5,614 bases of DNA, from NCBI GenBank assembly GCA_020440935.1, contig JAGRNC010000187.1, positions 1-5,614 on the forward strand, in the 5' to 3' direction. Source of the stretch: Leptospiraceae bacterium. GTDB lineage: Bacteria; Spirochaetota; Leptospiria; Leptospirales; Leptonemataceae. The position numbers and the translations under genes are program-made. Position 1 is the first letter of the stretch, and each line of letters opens with the position of its first letter. This document shows, one piece after another, positions 4,726-5,614 of this stretch. The notes under the pieces are model-generated. The model ran no database searches, was not told where the DNA came from, and saw only the letters and a program-made list of their open reading frames with translations.

Positions 4726-5614
4726 ATGTTGTGCCGGATACTGGCCAGAAGTTCAATCATTTTAATTCTGATTGGATCGATAGGGGAGCTTTCGGCAAGA
4801 GCAAACCTATTCGGAGGACTTTCAAAAGCCCCATCCGATTCAGCTGCCGGAATGGGGCTCCAATTTCATTTGGCCAGGCCTCTGAATATGGATGCTATTC
4901 TGGAATCGGGTCGGGAAAAAAAGAACGGCCGGGTTTCGGCAAAGATACGGTGGAGGCACTGGCAGCTACTGGCCGGTAGTCGCTTCCAGCCTGGACCGGG
5001 CACTCGCTACAATGTAGATTTATTCAGCAAATTGCCGGGCCTACCCTCGCGAAGCGAAAGGAACACTGGCTTCTTGCTCTGGCCCATGAAGAATGACGGT
5101 AGTTCCATCTGGCCGGTGGCCCTGGGCATAGGCGAGTTTTTGGCTGGCCCATCCGGTCCGGGCCTTGCCCTGGTAGATCCGCAGAATCGATGGGCCCTAT
5201 TCTGGCATCCTTCCCATACCGGCTATGCTACCATGCAGCTGGGCAATGAGCGATTCCATGGCGTGGCGCTCATCGAACATTTAGATGGGCACACGCAAGG
5301 ATACGGATCATTCGGCTACCGCAGCCAGGGGAACTTTAGCCTCAAGCTGGAGGGATCGAGGAGTTTCACGAACGATGTAAACCGGAAAACAGACACTTAC
5401 TTTCCGAATCGAAAAGGGAAATCCGGCGAAGCCTGGTTATCGATGGATTTGCCGCTTCTTGGTCTTCTGGCTGCGGGAGAGGATCGGGGTTTGCAGCAGT
5501 ACAGAATTCTGGAGTCCCGCTTAACATGGATGCACTGGCTGCAGTTGGACTGGCTGGTGCAGGCCACCGCGTACCGATGGCGGACCTACGGATCGGATGC
5601 AGATTCCCGGTACT
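4726..5614 (+). CDS. Exported protein, probable outer-membrane protein (3' end outside window)
   Basis: The frame is open for 296 codons from ATG 4726 to the right edge; an in-frame TAG at 4702-4704 bounds the start. Residues 1-26 form a classical signal peptide: basic MLCRILAR, hydrophobic SSIILILIGSIG, and ELSARA with predicted cleavage before Asn27. The mature part is rich in Gly, aromatic residues and alternating polar/non-polar stretches (for example GYGSFGYRSQGNFSLKLEG at 192-210 and WLVQATAYRWRTYG at 276-289), as in outer-membrane beta-barrels. I do not recognise a family. A later Met at codon 43 (4852) would lose the signal peptide and is unlikely. The gene is divergent from the ECF sigma gene across 50 bp holding an inverted repeat, which makes it a good candidate member or target of that regulatory system. 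No strong Shine-Dalgarno sequence is visible. Confidence 0.78.
   Translation, partial: MLCRILARSSIILILIGSIGELSARANLFGGLSKAPSDSAAGMGLQFHLARPLNMDAILESGREKKNGRVSAKIRWRHWQLLAGSRFQPGPGTRYNVDLFSKLPGLPSRSERNTGFLLWPMKNDGSSIWPVALGIGEFLAGPSGPGLALVDPQNRWALFWHPSHTGYATMQLGNERFHGVALIEHLDGHTQGYGSFGYRSQGNFSLKLEGSRSFTNDVNRKTDTYFPNRKGKSGEAWLSMDLPLLGLLAAGEDRGLQQYRILESRLTWMHWLQLDWLVQATAYRWRTYGSDADSRY

Noticed and set aside
4676..4756. N-terminal extension of the sigma factor to a TTG at 4756
   Set aside because: It would add 27 residues without ECF similarity and overlap the divergent coding region; the ATG at 4675 gives normal family length.
4701..4760. A 19-codon minus-strand reading frame upstream of the sigma gene, considered as a leader peptide
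   Set aside because: It has no ribosome binding site and overlaps the start of the divergent gene; nothing supports translation.
4674..4979. A 101-codon plus-strand frame starting on the same CATG as the sigma gene
   Set aside because: It overlaps, in a different frame, the 296-codon frame with a signal peptide, and its translation shows no domain or export signal.

Overview
The window looks like part of a spirochaete chromosome, most plausibly from Leptospirales (Leptospira, Leptonema or Turneriella relatives). The pointers are a FecR-domain lipoprotein with a relaxed spirochaete-type lipobox (L-T-I-S-C), an ankyrin-plus-SH3b exported protein, an ECF sigma/FecR pair and base composition near half G+C. 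This placement is inferred from protein style; no marker gene is present.

Layout from right to left. At 4726-5614 (+) runs the start of an exported protein with a clear signal peptide, probably an outer-membrane protein, cut by the window edge. Divergent from it, across only 50 bp that contain a centred inverted repeat (4687-4715), is a minus-strand gene set: ECF sigma factor (4118-4675), single-pass inner-membrane FecR-type regulator (3083-4063) and FecR-domain lipoprotein (1831-2976). The set ends at a strong hairpin/U-tract terminator (1751-1782), preceded by two overlapping hairpins in the 3' untranslated region. Still on the minus strand follow a small Bfd-like [2Fe-2S] protein (1473-1703) and a partial ankyrin-repeat/SH3b exported protein (1-1321, running off the left edge) with its own promoter.

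The central module resembles cell-surface signalling (sigma plus FecR-type regulator) but departs from the FecI-FecR-FecA plan. There is no TonB-dependent receptor in view. Instead the locus carries a second FecR-domain protein anchored as a lipoprotein, and both FecR proteins end in the same roughly 55-residue C-terminal domain. A reasonable inference is that the lipoprotein and the divergent exported protein are sensor or target components of an envelope-response circuit run by the sigma factor. Nothing in the sequence identifies the signal.

All intergenic stretches are under 160 bp. I see no tRNA, rRNA, CRISPR array, insertion sequence or attachment site.
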